Shown here in pieces: positions 22,716 through 35,740 of a stretch of 64,000 bases of DNA. The notes below the pieces were generated by a model. The model ran no database searches. It was not told the origin of the DNA and saw only the letters and a list, made by a program, of their open reading frames with translations. The stretch is from Isoetes taiwanensis (Eukaryota; Streptophyta; Lycopodiopsida; Isoetales; Isoetaceae), in contig JAJEKV010000003.1 in the NCBI GenBank assembly GCA_021234155.1, forward strand, positions 22,535,569 through 22,599,568, read 5' to 3'. The position numbers and the translations under genes were made by a program. Every line of letters starts with the position of its first letter. Position 1 is the first letter of the stretch.

Positions 22716-23145
22716 ATACAGGAAGGAGAACAAAAATACAAAAATACAATTAAAAAGGACGGACTTTGATACACGGGACAAGGTATATGGGCCAAGGAAG
22801 TTAAGCGGATCTCAACTAACTCCTGAACACGACTAAGGACATAAAGACAACTACCGAATCCCATAACATGGAGGGAGGAGATCACTCATAGCTTAAATCT
22901 TCATAGAGAGACACCGAGGGATCAAACTAAAATAAATGATGGGGCAGAATAATTAAGGGTAGCTATCCCAATATTTCAATTCAAAAATGGGATTAACGGT
23001 GATAATTTTGAATTTTCAATTAGAGGACCGCTCAAGAGCGCAATATATAGACTCAACATAGTAAGGATACCAACCCTCCCACGGATTTGGTAAGGGGCGC
23101 CAGCACAAAGAAGAATCCACAAAGACTCGCAAGAAGCTCAAGAGC

Positions 23146-24202
23146 AATGGCGGAAAGCAGCCAGCCTCAAACAAAGAAAGGAAAGCGTAAATGGCAAGGG
23201 TAGCAAGACCTCCAAGATTTTCTCGCCGATGGATAAGCACCGGAGTCCGTGATCCCTCGATGGATGCCCTTAACACACTAGCGTAAAACGCCAACCGTAA
23301 TACGGCAGCCATCTCCAACATGGACGGAGGATAGAAGAGGTGGAAAAGACAAGCGAGGAGATGCAAATACAGATGAACGAAATTGAGGAGGAAAAAGCCA
23401 AGATCCGAAAAGGTTGGTTGAATTAGAAAAAGGAAATATTGATGGGAATCATTTGATAGAATAAAACCGCACATCATGGAGTATGAGGAGCGTAATAGAA
23501 TTAAGCATGACATTAGGGCTGATAGGGGTAGCAGAGAAACCTAACGAGGACACATATCGAAGTTATCGCAGGCGATGGAGACGGTGTTCAAGGAGCACGG
23601 AGTGTCATTGTCAAAGCAAAGACGATCGTGACAATGGAGAGGGCGGTGAGGTATATAAACCCCGACTCTCGTGAGACCTGACAGCCAAGGAGAGAATACT
23701 GCGCACGGGGTCCAGACTGAGAAATGGGATCATAGTTCAGGAAGCTCTAACCATCATGCAACGACAAGGACTGCACAGGGAACTAGCCAAAGCAAGGGAA
23801 CTAAATCAGGCAGGAATACAGGCAGGGGTCAAGAATGGCAAGGTGTTCCTGCACAAAAGGACACGGGAATTTGCAGGGCCAGGACAAGGACAGAAGGAGG
23901 GGATATCGGAACCAGGGAAGGAGACCGATGTGGGGAAGGAGAACATCAACCCGGTAATGATACCAACAAAAGGGCAGGAGAACAGGACATCAGGGGGAAC
24001 AGTAACAGCAATAGCTCTCGAGGCGAGCCATCACAAAGAAGGAGGAAGAAACGAAAAAGGGGAAGGCGCAAACCGAGGTCCCTCGGGTGGGAGCGTGGGT
24101 ACAACCCCAGCAGCAAGGACCAGGGGGCGACCGAGAAGGATGGTGAACGAAGCAGAACAAACAGAAACCCCGAGAGGGCAACCGCGAGGGAGGAGACGCT
24201 GA
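23146..24202 (+). pseudogene. LINE ORF1 (RNA-binding protein), copy A
   Basis: The ATG at 23,146 opens a protein whose parts are clearer in copy B: a charged N-terminus, a helical coiled-coil-like stretch ('RRIEEVEKTSEEMQADE' in B), an RNA-binding-like segment GLIGVAEKPNEDTY (23,515-23,556 region) and a long basic C-terminus. The last 148 residues are open in one frame (23,756-24,202: MQRQGLHRELAKARELNQAG ...). LINE ORF1 proteins coat the element RNA. The stop TGA at 24,200-24,202 overlaps the first codons of the endonuclease frame, which is itself open from 23,671, so the two ORFs overlap. Middle part frameshifted here. Confidence 0.7.
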
Positions 24203-25140
24203 AGATATGGTACTGGAACTGCACTGGGTACCCGTGGGACGACGGAGAGAGGCTGGAGGGAGCGCATAGCAGTGACATAATATGCCTAGTAGAAACATGG
24301 GAACACAACATAAAGAGGCTACCGGAAGAGGAGGGCTACCAGCTATTCACCTGTTGGAAAGATAAGAACTTCAAAGTAGGAAGAGGAAGTGCAGGCCTAG
24401 CCTGTTATGTCAAGGAGAATGTAGCAAATGGTACATGTATTTTACACTCAGATGTCAATAAAAGATACATGGTACTTAGTATGCAATTGCAAAATAAAAA
24501 AGATCTAATACTGATCATACCGAGTAGTGACAAACTAGAACTGTTAGAATTGGGGAAACCATGATGAAGTGGAAGGAACAGACCAATGATACTAATAGAG
24601 ATCTAAATGCCGTAATGTGTCAGAGCAAGCACGATATACAAGTATAGATGAAACAAATGGACAATGGACCCAAACGGTAAGATCGAAATAATGGAATAGA
24701 CGAACTGAGGACAAGGCAGAGATCAATGCTAAGGGGAAACTACTGCTCGAGGTATGCACGACCACAGGGGCCATCATAGCCAATGGGGTTCAGAGATGGC
24801 CAGATCGGGAATTCACAAGTCGAACGCCATGGGAGAAGTATAGTAGATTACGTAATAATGAATGAACAGGCAGCAGGTACAGTATCAGAAATTGTGACCC
24901 TAGAATGGCCAATTGGGAGGAGGGAGACTCACAGGCCCATGCGGTTGACAATTACAGTGGGGGAACAACCAAAGAATGAAGAACAGCATGGACAGGAGAG
25001 AGATAGGGGAAAGCTGGAAATACATTTCCAGAACAAACACGCAGACACGTTTGTGCAAGTAATCAAAGAGGAAATGGGAAAATGGAAATGGGAGGAGCAC
25101 AGGCGCACGAGAATGGAGATGCGCCAATGACATAACAAAG
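24197..25140 (+). pseudogene. LINE ORF2 endonuclease domain, copy A
   Basis: An apurinic-type endonuclease nicks the target DNA to start insertion. The N-terminal Asn motif is WYWNCTG near 24,208; the catalytic Glu lies in LVETW (24,286-24,300). Then follow GSAGLACYVKENV (about 24,388-24,426) and a conserved YMVLSMQLQ strand. In this copy the GDLNARTG motif is destroyed at about 24,597-24,625 (GAGATCTAAATGCCGTAATG), although copy B has it intact. The late Asp/His motif appears as ETHRPM at about 24,925, with Thr replacing Asp of the usual SDH, in both copies. The frame is closed at 24,564 by loss of bases at a CAGGG site. Confidence 0.78.
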
Positions 25141-25549
25141 GAAAGTGGCATTAGAAATATTCGGGAAAAGAAGGAAGAGAAAGGAAAATAATGCCTTCAA
25201 ATCTTCAATATGGTATGACGATGAGTGCAAGGAACAGAGAAGGAAAGTCAAGGCGCTCAGAGGTAAGGAAACATATCAAAAGGAAAGAGCGATATATCTA
25301 AAGTTACTGAAAGCAAAGAGGAATAAGAATCTGATGCAGCATCAATGGGGACTGGCCAAGCTAATCAAGAAACAACCACGTAAGTTCCGGGTGGATTTAA
25401 AGAGAAAAGCAAGGGAATAAGGGAAGTGAAATCACACAGGCAGCATTGGAACATCGGATGGGAGAACTATCCGAAAAACTATATAAGATGTGGGCACCCC
25501 CAAAGACCAATACCGAATCGCAAATAACGGACCGACCATGCTTCGACGC

Positions 25550-27290
25550 ATGTGAAGTGATGATAGCATTGAATGGGATGGCCAATAACAAGGCCCCGTG
25601 ACTTATACCTGGATTAACTGCGGGAAGTACCAGCGTATACCATTATAGTAAAGCAGACAGAGATATTCAATGGTATAATACACACATGTGGCTCCCTACG
25701 CATGGGCGCATAACAGATCATACCCCTACACAAGGGGGGAAGTAAACAGAACCCGAAACTACAGACAATAATGGTAAGTTCCATTTTCGCAAAGTGGTAA
25801 TGGGAAGGTTCTAGACAATAAATTAAAGCAATGGGCGTGAGGCAGAAATTTGAGAGCACAGGGCAAGGTGCTTCTGCACTGTAACACTCAATAACGCATC
25901 ATCTAGTGACCCTCCTGATACTAATAGAGCATAATAGAGGCCACTGAAAAGAAAGTGATATGTCAAGTTTTGTGGACTTCGTAAAAGCTTTTGACACAAA
26001 GACCAAGGGAAAAGCTTATACAGAGGCTTGTAGACATGCAAGCACCGAGAGACATGGTAGGGGCAATTGCGGATTATACTATAAATGTATATGCAAAAAT
26101 AGAAGAAGAAGGAAAGGCAATAGATCGTGACACGAGTCAAACAGGATGTCCCTTATCTCCAACATCGCTCGAATATATATATAGATGCCCTACAGATTTT
26201 ATAGCGTAACAGCAAGGGGACGGGACGCCTACACTGGGGAACCAAGGTACCTATCATGCTATATGCTGATGATTTGGGCATGATGGCCACAAAGAACAAG
26301 GGAATGCAATGTGTTATTGAAACTACTAGAGATCTTATGTGAAAAGACAGGCTAATAAAGAATCTCACAAAACCAAAATAGTCTTTTTTGGTAACAGAAT
26401 AATCACAAGTCGCTCAAATATCTAGGGACGTGACTTAGAAGAAGCAACAGAAAGACAAGTATCTAGGTATGATACACATGGCATGGTGGAAATGGGTTAA
26501 AGGGCAGATAAGCAGATTCCAAGCAGCAATAGGAAGCTACTATAACATGAAAACTTCTCGCAATGTAAATGTATTAATAGAATGGGAAATTAATGCTACT
26601 CTATTCTGACAGAGTCGTCACAACATAGCTATACGGGCGAAGCCTGGGGACCGGGGCTGGGCTTTCTAGACAAGAAATGGGAAAAGAAGGAATTCTACGC
26701 CCATACAAACAGAATTCAAACTAAGAGCAACACACCATTGACAACCATAGTGTATGAGACAAAAGTTAGAAACCTGAAGTGAGGAGTATTGGGAAAGGAC
26801 CATCAGATACATCATAAGAAATAATGCAGTGAAAAGTCGAGAAGTTAGCAAGCATCGCAATCACCTAATCAACAAGGTTTACATAACCACAAGGATGGTT
26901 TAGGGATGTAGTAACATGGACCAAGAACAATAACTGAGCGAACTCGATCGATGAAGGCCAATGAATGAGGAGGGCAAGTAAAGCTACGTGCATGGTCGCA
27001 AAAGCACACAGATCTGAAACACTGGGCTTGTATCAATATTCAATCCGTGAGCAAAGGATAGGGACAACAAATGTACCCAAGATAACATGCTTGAAAACCT
27101 GAGAAGAGATATCTTAGCAAAGTTCAGATGGATGTCAGATCCGAGAATTGAAAAGGGACAGTGGAGAAAAAATAGACAATGTGATGTGCTATGCACCGCG
27201 ATGAGTGGAAATAGAGGACGAAAAGCACATGCTTAATGAATGCCCAATTCTACATGCATATCAGGAAAAGTACAGAGAGTAAGATGGGGA
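25550..27290 (+). pseudogene. LINE ORF2 reverse transcriptase and C-terminal zinc motif, copy A
   Basis: Fingers: ALNGMANNKAP near 25,566. Palm motif: gtg-gac-ttc (VDF) at 25,972-25,980, followed by VKAFDTK where copy B has the conserved RKAFDTVPR; both differences come from CAG read as CGT and CAGT read as CAAAG. The catalytic YADD is intact at 26,262-26,273. A Cys/His end motif, EDEKHMLNECPILHAY, lies at about 27,215-27,262 and matches the zinc-binding ends of many LINEs. No continuous frame. The 3' untranslated part runs to the (ATTCT)n tail. Confidence 0.82.
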
Positions 27291-27656
27291 CAATCAAGAC
27301 ATACCATAATGGCAAGTGATGTAAACACCGGGAGATTTGGCAGATGCAATACGGAGATGTCAAATGCATAATCTCGAAGTATTATGAACAAAAGGGTTTA
27401 ATATATGATTTGGCTCAAGAGGCAAATCATAGACGCCCATCAAATGCATGCCAAATTTTAAAGCTTGATAGACAAGACACCGCACGGCCCAGAAGCCGAA
27501 TAAAGTAGGGTGGCCGTATCAATAGGGGAAAGTGAGCCTCGTGTGCTACAAAACAACGATATTAGTAGCCCCACTGTGGAGCCCGCCCACGCCACACAAG
27601 TCCGTAGGCCTGTGTTAAATATGGGACAATAATGTATTCTATTCTATTCTATTCTA

Positions 27657-28315
27657 TATCCATATCCGATTTGTAATGGAGTTACTTTAATAACCCGATC
27701 TTTGTTAGGTCTAAGATGGCTTCTTCCCGCTCTTTGTAAAATACCATTTATGGTCATTTATGCCAAAAAGTGCTTTCTTCTCATAATTGTGTATTACCAA
27801 TGTTTACAAAAGCATGATTACTTAGCATTTTCTAATATATGAGGGTTAAGGTAAGATGGCACGTCTAAAAACATTAAATTCAACTGGGAAAGTGGTTCCA
27901 ACAGTTCATCTTGATGACTCCAAAGTTATTATTGTGGTAAAACAACAAATGTAACTTTTTATTATTATGGTTTTTATGTGCGGTGATAAACATTAGGTAT
28001 GTTGGCGTCTCCTCCAATGCATATTATCCATAAAGTAGAAGAACTATGTCACGTTAGGCTCGTGATTTACTATTTATTTTGCATACGTTAGCTTCATTCA
28101 TGTAATCGGAATGGGATTGTAGGACATAGATGTTGTCCGATTAGACCAGATATTGAGGGATCAACAGATATGACATGGAATTGGCATATGACAAAAGCAA
28201 AGCAGAGTTGCGCCGTGAGTAGTTGTCCTAAGCTTGAAACCATCTTTGTATATTTTATACTTATAATTTAATCGCATTTTGAAAAATGCTTTTTTTCTTC
28301 TCTCATCTCTTGTTC
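27657..28315. other. No gene seen downstream of LINE (copy A)
   Basis: AT-rich and repeated in copy B at about 60,057-60,745. No feature recognised. Confidence 0.5.
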
Positions 28316-28437
28316 AAATGTATTGCTGTCCATTGCTGGCAAACCAGCAGATCTTGTGTTCAAGTCTCCTCGGGGTCCGCCATGTCCTCATGATGCCGCC
28401 AATGTGGCATGATCAAAAATACTACCTCATCTATCTA
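28316..28437 (+). mobile_element. tRNA-derived SINE-like repeat, short (TATC) tail (copy A)
   Basis: A pol III B-box core GTTCAAGTC is at 28,358-28,366, with an A-box-like GCTGTCCATTGCTGG about 30 bases upstream, the spacing of tRNA-derived promoters. The body ends with CAATGTGGCATGATCAAAAATAC followed by a short degenerate CTATC tail. Copy B has the same repeat with two long (TATC)n arrays (60,745-61,074). The segment is under 150 bp, so it is either a short SINE or a truncated one. Confidence 0.6.
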
Positions 28438-28599
28438 GTTTAAATTTACTTGAACACTTAAATGTAATTAACTCCAAATGTCTCAAATGATGGCGATCGC
28501 CTACCTTTAAATGTAATTAACCTGAAGAACTAAAAATGATGGCAAGATCATCGTTAATTAAGAGATTCTAATATGCAAGAGCTTTTAGAGGCTCATTTT

Positions 28600-28905
28600 T
28601 TTCTTAATTTAATTCATATGTAATTTGACCCGTTACAACGAATGTCACATGTGACAAATGACCATTAACAAATACAAAAATTATGGTTCAGACGTAGCAA
28701 TCCGTAATTAATTTATCACATGTCACAAATGAAGAAGATCGCAACGCCGTGACAGATTTATATTTTGTCACGCTACATAAGTGGTTTTGTTGCTAACGCG
28801 TCACAAATCGTATTATGTAACTGAAATTAAAAAATGCTTTCTGTTAATGTATTTTTCAAAAGAACGGACAAATAATATTATATCTATTAATTAATGTTTC
28901 TAACC
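28600..28905. repeat. Palindrome-rich segment (copy A)
   Basis: A perfect 14-bp palindrome TGTCACATGTGACA lies at 28,643-28,656, followed by ATCACATGTCACAAAT and AACGCGTCACAAATCG. In copy B (61,252-61,430) a GTCACGCGTTAC and an AACGCGTCACAAAT form an inverted pair. This resembles the end of a small inverted-repeat transposon, but full termini were not defined. Confidence 0.45.
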
Positions 28906-29240
28906 TAATTGTTATAACATGCGAACTCGACCGCCTTTTGACATAATATTTGGTTTTATTAGCACGACCATTTGTAAGTGTGGCGGTGAAGGTCGATTTA
29001 GAGTCTACATTTTGATAGTCCATTAGAATGCATTAAAGTGAGGTATAGTACTAGAAATATATCAAGTTTGCACACGTAATGATTAGATTAGATCTTCCTA
29101 TTATCTTCAATACCAACTTTCATATACTAGAAACAGATACTACACCCTCCGAGCAGCATAGACATGAAAAGATAAAAGACCAAGTAGTCAAAATAAAAGG
29201 ACATCAAGTGCAAAAAAACAAACAAAAGGACATCAAGTGC
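28905..29240 (+). repeat. Dispersed repeat matching the inverted-repeat arm
   Basis: Forward match to about 4,280-4,540 (CTTGTTATAACATGC, GAATGCATT, GCACACRTAATGATTAGA, TAGCATAGACATGAAAAG, ATAAAAGACCAAG) and reverse match to 9,090-9,330. Also present at 35,060-35,350 and 61,515-61,860. Confidence 0.65.
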
Positions 29241-29429
29241 AAAATCTTTATAAATTCTCCACGGATGGCAACTCAAATGGGAGCTATATATTCCAACTAG
29301 TATAGAAATGGCAAGACAATTTCAATATGAATATACAAGGGTCGAACATTCTCAAATGTTAAGTTCTCATTGAAGAATAATCTTGCCTTTTAGGGTTTCT
29401 AGATTGTGGAGGCTTTCGAGGTCCTAACA

Positions 29430-30081
29430 CTTTAGTTTGCTCCTCAATAAATTAATTCTCTTGCAGCTTCAAGACGACACCGGGTTGGCCTTGTTTATTG
29501 TTCATAACATGTGTTATCACCTTTGAGTCGCTATTTCTTGTGGCATAGTTGCTGTTTGTTGCTATTCGTCCGGCCTAAGTTGAATCGAGTTGGTAACTAT
29601 CTTCTCCTCTTCTTCATCTTTGAGTCGCTTATTCCTTGTGTTGCTTGTTGCCCCATGGTCGCCATTCACGCTGATACGCATAAGGTTCCAATACTCTGTC
29701 CAACCGATGCATTGACCAAGCTGCGTATGGTCAGACCGCTTCTTTTCCTGCCTAACTTCACTATCTCCTTGCGTAGATTTTCTTTGTATTGATTGAAAAG
29801 TTGATAAAGTCCTCGCCTAGGACTTCCAACTCTTTTTCTTTTGTGACGTTTAGGTCAAGCTTAAGCAAGTTTTCTTCTCAAATAAGTCCCCGCCAAAATC
29901 ATCAAGAACGCCTAAAGTAGGAGCTGGAAAAGACGATTGAGCAAGTCTTCATTTCTTTCAACACAAAGTGCTCATCGGCATCAAGTACTGCCAATAGATG
30001 TGCTAGGGCGTCCTTCCGTCCAAGCTCCTCAGATAGTTGAATTCTCCGGCACAAATAAATTTCACGCTTAAGCTCCGCCAT
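29430..30081 (-). pseudogene. Acidic-protein reading frame, broken (copy A)
   Basis: This is the counterpart of the intact frame at 62,218-62,787. The start (MAEL..., ATG complement at about 30,079-30,081) and pieces such as the KDALA and VLDADE segments remain, but frameshifts split the frame within 70 residues. The product is not recognised. Breaks may be real or due to the CAG/CTG miscalls common here. Confidence 0.5.
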
Positions 30082-30119
30082 TGTGAAAGTCCTCTTGAAA
30101 ATGTCAGAATGCGACATGG

Positions 30120-32263
30120 AATGAATGGAGCCCGAGCAGACCGTCTGTTGCCTTGATTCCCAAGTTATCCTCTATTTAAAAATATCTCCAAATATATCGT
30201 TGATATTTAGTGGGAAAGCTGTATTAGACAAGACACTCATTGAGCATTGGGAGTCATTACCATGGATATGCCCAACACGTATTGTATTCTGACGGCCAAG
30301 TAGATGGAGCAAGGGCTTCAAAAGGAGGAACAAGATGTGCACTATTTTTCAAAGAAATGGCGTGGAATTTCACGAGGAGCATAATGCATGTAGATTTGGC
30401 TATGGCAGTGTTAGAAGTTTTAAATCCACTGTAAATCCTTGGTAATTTAGGTTTTCGCACTTCCTTTCCTTAAAATTCTGTATTCTAATGGTTATATCAG
30501 CGGGTTGCAAGAATGCACCATGGCAGCTTGAATTTCTTACAGAGAAATGGCCGCAGCCCGTGAACTATTTTATACCGGGAAGGTACCAAACATGGACCAT
30601 CGATAGGTGTATCACCGTATAGGCCATTTTATGCAACCGCTGGCGGTGTTTCCTCTCATACAACTCGTAATTTAGTAGAGATTCCGAGTTTCCATGTTTC
30701 ATAGAAGGTTAGCATCAGACAGTGTAGACAAGTGTGGCATCAATGTTTAAAGGCAAAATATTGGCTAAAAATATTAGTAGGTTTCAATAATGGACCTTCA
30801 TTGGGCTAGATTTTGACCAGTTGTAAGCTTCTAGTGGCTGTTTTAATTTCGTGATCACCAGTAGAGATAGTGGACACTTTTGAATCGCTGGGCGATAGGG
30901 AATTGCAAAAATAATATCTGGGAGATAAATGGTGTGCTATGAGGGTGCACCTATGATGTATTCCGCTTTGATTATTGAATGAAACCTTTGATATGTTCAT
31001 TGAAGAGGCTATTTATATGGAGAGCAAGAATAAATTTTGCTTTTGGCATGTAATCGTTGAAGGATTGAGGAATAAAGCCTATGACATGATTGCGTGATTG
31101 CACGTGGAGTCAGAAGAATCCCTATGAAGTTCAAGACCCTATGGACATACATTATGAAGGTGGTATACTGAACCCAAAACAAAAAGTGATGATGTAAGCA
31201 GCAGTAGGTTGCTTGCTACCGGAAAAGATAACAGAAATGTAGAAGGGAAGAGTAAGATCGATGGAACGAAGAAATTCGCTAAGCCGCCCACCAAAGGAAC
31301 CTGCCTCAACCGCCTTTGGAAACAGAGAGCTCAATCTACTCCGATCCGGGCGGAAGGAAATGATCTGAACCAGTGGAGAAGTTATACAGGGGTTATATGT
31401 CCAAGGAGAGGTTGGAAGGGTTGATTTACCAATGGTAGGTCTCGTGATCGTGACCGCACCAACAGACACATCTTGTCAATACATTTGAGGTACGCAATCG
31501 TAATATATTGTTTAGCCCCAAGTAAAATAATGTAATGGTCATTGTGGACATGCGCACATTTTATGTCTTTTATACTATATAATTTGGCCCGACATAATGT
31601 AACCATGCCCTCGAGCACAAGCCCTAGATATAACCAAATTTTTGCAAGGTATCGATGGGTCGTAATGGGTTCTCATATTTTTGTACTTAAGCAATCCAAT
31701 GTTCTCGATGCAAACATCATGATGCAATGCAATGCATGGGGCCATAAATTTTATACACAATCTTACGATTTGTATAGAATTGTTTTGGACTGCTATAAAT
31801 CGTACTTTTGGGTATTGTATAATTGATCACGGATAGCAAATTTACCAAAGACCATGAATCTTTTGGAGACTTTCATCTTTTTGAGGCTAAAGTGGACTGA
31901 TAACGAAGATCCGATGATGATTTGCTTGAATACTAAGTGTCATTGTTCGATAATATGCAAAGATCGAGCTATAATAGCATGCCAACAATAAAGATGGCTG
32001 GTACCTAAAGATCATGATTATCTGCATTTGGTACTTATGTCATTTCTCCGATGCCATGCAAAGGATCTTTAATTATAATAGCATGCCAACAATGATACCG
32101 TTGTTAGCACGCCTCTAGGTATGTTTCTAACCTTCGGCTATGGTTTGTATTATGCGCAGAACTGCTATAGCTCGAACTCTTCCTTAGATCATAAATGCAT
32201 ATCCTTGCCTTTTTGCCAAATGCCTTCCTTTGGTGTTTAGTAAGATTTTTTTGTTTATTCTTT
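30120..32263. other. No recognised gene; end of copy A
   Basis: Up to about 31,250 the sequence is repeated at 62,830-64,000; beyond that no other copy is seen inside the window. Short frames exist, none recognised or well conserved between copies. Confidence 0.45.
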
Positions 32264-34700
32264 TCCACAGCCCCCACAAATAGCAATCAGGCTAAAACTT
32301 GCATAGAATATGTCGTTTCATTTAATTGTAGATCAGAGACAAGTTGTGGCTTAATAAGGCCCATACTGCGGGTCACAATGTTCAAAGCTCCATCACAAAC
32401 TTAACTACTATTAAACATCCTGAATAAGCAAAGAGTGTATGAGTCTTCCGGTGATCAAATACTTTGGCCCTTTCTGAACTGGGTTACTAGAAAGAAAATT
32501 TTATTTTGATCTTGAATCACATGTCAGATGTTCTTCATTCCCGAAATTTCTATTTAGTTGGTTCAAGTAAAGACCATAGTTTTCTTGTTGATTGTTTTCC
32601 GTACCACGCTATAGGAAGTTACTCTTCCGCACTTGTGTAACAAGGTGATGTTGGTATTGATGTGCAACTTGTGTAAGACTCACAGAGGCCTTCCTTTTGA
32701 TCTCAACGCCGCTAATTAATTTCTAGCACTCATGTTCCCACCAACGAGAGTGTGCGGTGTCAAGTCCAGCCTATAGCATCAAAGATGATCTTGTAGCACA
32801 TAATGATTAGACTAGTTCTTCCTATCAACTTAATATCAACGCTCCGTATAGTAGAAAAGTGTGTACATGTGCAGATCCAAGCATTCTACTAGTGTACTAT
32901 CTACAGCTTTATGCCACATTTCATTGAGGACCAGCCTTGAATTGAGAAGAACTACATGTAAACCAGGCAGTTTTTTATTCCTTCTAATAGTTTAGAATAC
33001 TCGATCCCGGAGCATGTAGAGACTTTATTGCTCGTGCTAATTATTGGTTTATGGGTTTACTCTTTTCTATAGACAGATATTTGCAAGACATCCTTATTAT
33101 CATACAATATAGTAGTGACAATATATTGATAGCTTAGCTTAGGGAAATCAGAATTTGTCATTATGCACAACATAAGAGTCAATATAAAAAGTCTCAAACG
33201 CTTTTGTACATGAGAAGAATGGAAATGTTTTCTACAATGTCAAGAACTGTGCTAAACTTGTCAGTTACGTATTGCTTCTCTCAGACTGTGTAACAAAGGT
33301 GATGTGCCATATTGATGTGTAACTTGTGTAAGACCATGGTGATAGTCTTCCTTTTGATCTTCAACGCCGCCAATTAATTTTCTAGCACTCTGCTATGTTC
33401 CGCATCAACGAGCAAAAGGTGTCAAGTCCATGCTCTATAGCATCGCATGATCTTTGTAGCACATAATGATTAGACTAGTTCTTCCTATCAACTTTAATAT
33501 CAACGCTCCGTATAGTAGAAAAGTGTGTATAGCCAAGATCCAAGCATTCTACTAGTATTTATCTACAAAATTTTATGCTACATTTCATTGAGGACTTTCA
33601 AATTTTGAATTGAGAAGAAGAACTAGCATGTAAACTGCAGCAGCCTTTATTCCTTCTAATAGTTTAGAACACTTTGTTGCTATTACAGGATCCCGGAGCA
33701 TGAGAGACTTGGTCTGCTCGTGCCAATTGGGTGGTTTATGGGTTTACTTCCTTTTCTATAGACAGCAGGGTTCAAAACATATCCTTATTATCATACAATA
33801 TAGTGGTTAAATACATTGATAGCTTAGCTTAGGGAAATCAGAATTTGTCATTATGCACAACATAAGAGTCATTATAAAAGTCTCAAACGCTTTGTACATG
33901 AGAAGAATGGAAATGTTTTCCATAATGCCAAGAATCTGTGCTAACTTGTACAGAATATGCGCCGCTACCATGAAAATATAGAACGGAGGAGCTGTGGCTT
34001 AAAACGCCCATGTTTTGATTCAAGGAAAGGTCCAAAGCTCCATGGCAATCTCAAGTATTATTGAAATTCAACAAGCAAGTGGGTCTTCTCATCAAATACA
34101 CTTCCAAGAATCTTAACATTCATATCCATGTTCTTTAATTTTGCCAATGAGTTTTAATCTTCACTTATTTAAAATAGATCAAGGACAAGAACTTTTCTAG
34201 GTTCCTTTTCAACTGCTACTTAAGGAGTTCCAGAAAAAGCTTTTTGTTGATCCCGAATCACATGTCAGAGATTTTCTAAAAAGGCAAACAGTTTCCATTA
34301 CAATTGCTGTAATAGAAGCTATGATCAAGAGCCCTTTATTAAGTTTCCTAGTATCTAACAGATGAAGGTTTCAAAGATCCAAGAATTTACTAATACAAGC
34401 CGCTGTCTATGTCACATTACATTGTAATTTTAACTCTCTTTACTTGAGAACAACTAGCATGCAAACAAAATCTAGAGGATCGCTTTTTCTATAGGCAAGA
34501 GGTTTGCAATGTCCTTTTACCACATTCCTGCGGTGAAGCTTCTAATATACAAATGTGAGTAGTGGTTAACACGCGATGTTGAGCTTTAGCGTAATCACAA
34601 AGTTCTTTATTATCCATAATTAATGGCGCGACGTATTTCAGCATTAAGGCCAAAATTATCTGATAAAATGTACCATAGAGTAGGAAAACAAGTTATACAT
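32262..34700 (+). repeat. Degenerate ~1-kb tandem repeat with an extra unit (copy B)
   Basis: Corresponds to 2,054-3,840. After unit 1 (32,262-33,255) a partial repetition (33,256-33,960) restarts at the equivalent of about 2,445 with GTGTAACAA-AGGTGATG..., giving three units where copy A has two. The restart near CTTGTCAGTTACG is abrupt. Confidence 0.6.
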
Positions 34701-35280
34701 TTTAAAATAAAAGCACCGCCATCGAGACAAGTAGATGGAGATTCTCAGTCATAGCTAGTAACTTGATATGAGATTCTTTTGTGTCATAGCTAGTAACTTG
34801 ATATTGTCAAAGTGTAAGCAATTTGTGTTTACATTGAATAAGCCATAAGGACTCCAAGGTAACTCCCATTATGAAGTCAAGCCACGAGTTATAATATGCA
34901 CTCGCCTCTTTGACACAACACACATGCTTGGTCAGAGGCAGTGGTAAATGGGCCAAGTGTATAGAAACCCGATTGATTCCTTTCATACTTAATAAGGCTA
35001 ATTCACTTTATTTTGGGGCATTAAAGTATCATCAAGTAAATTAGAGTGTTAAGTTTTAACATACTTGTTACATAAGATGCGTAACTCACTGCTTTTGATA
35101 TAACATGCTTGATTTGTAGCATAAGCATTAGTAAGTGTAAGGTGAAGGCCGTGGATTTAGGAGTCTACATTTTGATGGTCCATAAGAATGCATTGTGCCA
35201 GCATGGTGCTAGAAATATACAAGTTTGCACACATAATGATTAGACTAGATCTTCCTATTATTTCTACAAGTTTCAGATAC
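34560..35280 (+). repeat. Left inverted-repeat arm (copy B)
   Basis: Counterpart of 3,750-4,450, pairing with about 38,800-39,440 in reverse complement, with many CAG/CTG-associated differences. Confidence 0.6.
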
Positions 35281-35740
35281 TAGGAAAGGTATACTAAGCA
35301 TCCGATAGCATAGAAAATGAAAAGATAAAAGACTCAAGCAGCTCAAAATAAAAAGGAAGTGAATCTGCTTTGAGTGCGAATCATGCCCTAGTGTTTTGTG
35401 CATTTTGTTGGCAAGCAATGTTTGGTCCTATTGCTCCACTTTTACATACCTTCAAGGCTATAGGCATCTCAGAAGCAATCTTAAAAACTTTGAACCAAAA
35501 GTTTTATTCTTATTTTCAAAAGGGAAGTTTCACCAAATTTAGTAGTGCATATGGTTCGGACTAAAACTCGCAATATAATTGCATATATCGATATGCATGC
35601 TATTTTAGGCCTTTGCATGGTCTTCGGATTTATTTTAGGTCATGCTTCTTCAAGAAAACTATTGGGTGCTTGATACTTTGCTTATCTATTGCGGTGAGCG
35701 TTTGCAAATATGTGTATGGTAGTTTCACTCAGATATTATT

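Larger units (their letters stand above)
21950..27656 (+). mobile_element. ~5.7-kb LINE with ORF1, endonuclease, RT and (ATTCT)n tail (copy A)
   Basis: A complete-looking non-LTR retrotransposon: long A-rich 5' region with internal repeats, ORF1 from about 23,146, endonuclease from about 24,197, reverse transcriptase about 25,550-26,400, C-terminal zinc-binding motif near 27,206-27,280, and a pentanucleotide tail TATTCTATTCTATTC ending at 27,656. The 5' boundary is estimated, because no target-site duplication could be identified. The ADD-box RT and KAFDTVPR-type motif in the B copy place it outside the plant L1 group that carries zf-RVT. The copy here is heavily frameshifted, mostly at CAG and CTG, where copy B is clean. 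Confidence 0.85.
2066..32263 (+). repeat. Copy A of a ~30-kb tandem duplication
   Basis: Sequence order in 2,066-31,250 is reproduced in 32,264-64,000. Anchors, A to B: 2,066 to 32,264; copia 5' LTR 10,748 to about 40,391; copia 3' LTR end 18,613 to 49,100; LINE tail 27,656 to 60,056; 31,020 to about 63,760. The left junction shares the short string TTTTCCACAGCCCC in both copies. Copy A alone contains the GC-rich LINE at 6,108-8,876. Either a true tandem duplication or two haplotypes placed end to end could give this picture. Confidence 0.85.

Noticed and set aside
23016-23513. Minus-strand frame of 165 residues in the LINE
   Set aside because: Antisense to ORF1 and unrelated to any known family; disrupted in copy B.
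28325-28366. tRNA gene signals (A and B boxes)
   Set aside because: No cloverleaf or acceptor stem could be drawn; the boxes belong to a SINE-like repeat with a microsatellite tail.
31542-31826. Forward frame of 94 residues in the A-B linker
   Set aside because: No recognisable motif and no second copy in the window to test conservation.
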